Assembly (NCBI GenBank): GCA_021804305.1
Contig: JAJZKF010000045.1
Coordinates: 1-5,045, forward strand
Length of the DNA: 5,045 nucleotides
Direction of reading: 5' to 3'
Source of the DNA: Microcaldota archaeon
Lineage (GTDB): Archaea > Micrarchaeota > Micrarchaeia > Micrarchaeales > CABMGC01
The translations under genes were made by a program, and so were the position numbers. Under the pieces are notes generated by a model. It saw only the letters and a program-made list of their open reading frames with translations. It ran no database searches and was not told the origin of the DNA. Positions 5,004-5,045 of this stretch are shown here, piece after piece. Every line of letters begins with the position of its first letter. The stretch's first letter is position 1.

Positions 5004-5045
5004 TTAAACGTTGCTTATTCCTTTGTCAAGAAGCGAGTCGACTTC
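5004..5045 (-). CDS. C-terminal fragment of an unidentified upstream gene of the operon
   Basis: Reading leftward from the window edge, one frame gives EVDSLLDKGISNV followed by TAA at 5006-5004, 11 bases before the uL3 start. The other two frames stop after 9 and 5 codons, at about 5016 and 5028. The close spacing and protein-like composition suggest the 3' end of a co-transcribed gene. In many archaea the gene just before rpl3 encodes a SPOUT-type RNA methyltransferase (COG2106), but 13 residues are too few to support that name here. Confidence 0.4.
   Translation of the reverse strand, partial: EVDSLLDKGISNV

Overview
The window comes from an archaeon. Seven ribosomal proteins lie head to tail on the minus strand in the order uL3, uL4, uL23, uL2, uS19, uL22, uS3, which is the start of the archaeal S10-type ribosomal protein cluster. 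Their sequences are of the archaeal/eukaryotic type: uL3 with RRGSLEY and GPWHP, uL2 with VDHPFGG, a long-hairpin uL4 with VKGKRAHP, and a compact KH-domain uS3. G+C is moderate, and one start codon is clearly TTG (uS19). Several proteins diverge noticeably from textbook euryarchaeal versions, which would fit a deep or reduced lineage such as the DPANN/ARMAN-like archaea. That last placement is inference; only 'archaeon' is secure.

Layout from left to right. At 1-269 is the 3' end of a plus-strand gene for a protein of about 41-residue helical tandem repeats, whose start lies outside the window. Positions 270-436 form a convergent intergenic region with a long imperfect hairpin (319-369) and an overlapping alternative hairpin (341-361). 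The minus-strand operon then runs leftward from 5045 to 437. At its right edge is the last 13 codons of an unidentified gene (5004-5045), followed by uL3, uL4, uL23, uL2, uS19, uL22 and uS3, with gaps of -1 to +26 bases. No promoter for this operon is visible; transcription must start beyond position 5045.

The genes act together in building the ribosome. uL3, uL4, uL22, uL23 and uL2 are early 50S proteins around the peptidyl-transferase centre and exit tunnel. uS19 and uS3 belong to the 30S head. Tight spacing and a shared ribosome-binding pattern (a GGTGAT-like hexamer 3-4 bases before each start) indicate co-transcription and coupled translation. The cluster stops after uS3: the usual next genes (uL29, SUI1/eIF1-like, RNase P protein, uS17, uL14) are absent and a convergent unrelated gene follows.

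I found no evidence of a new multi-gene system. The items most worth a second look are the nested hairpins between the convergent genes, the repeat protein, the long Ala/Lys/Pro tail on uL22, and the uniform ribosome-binding motif.
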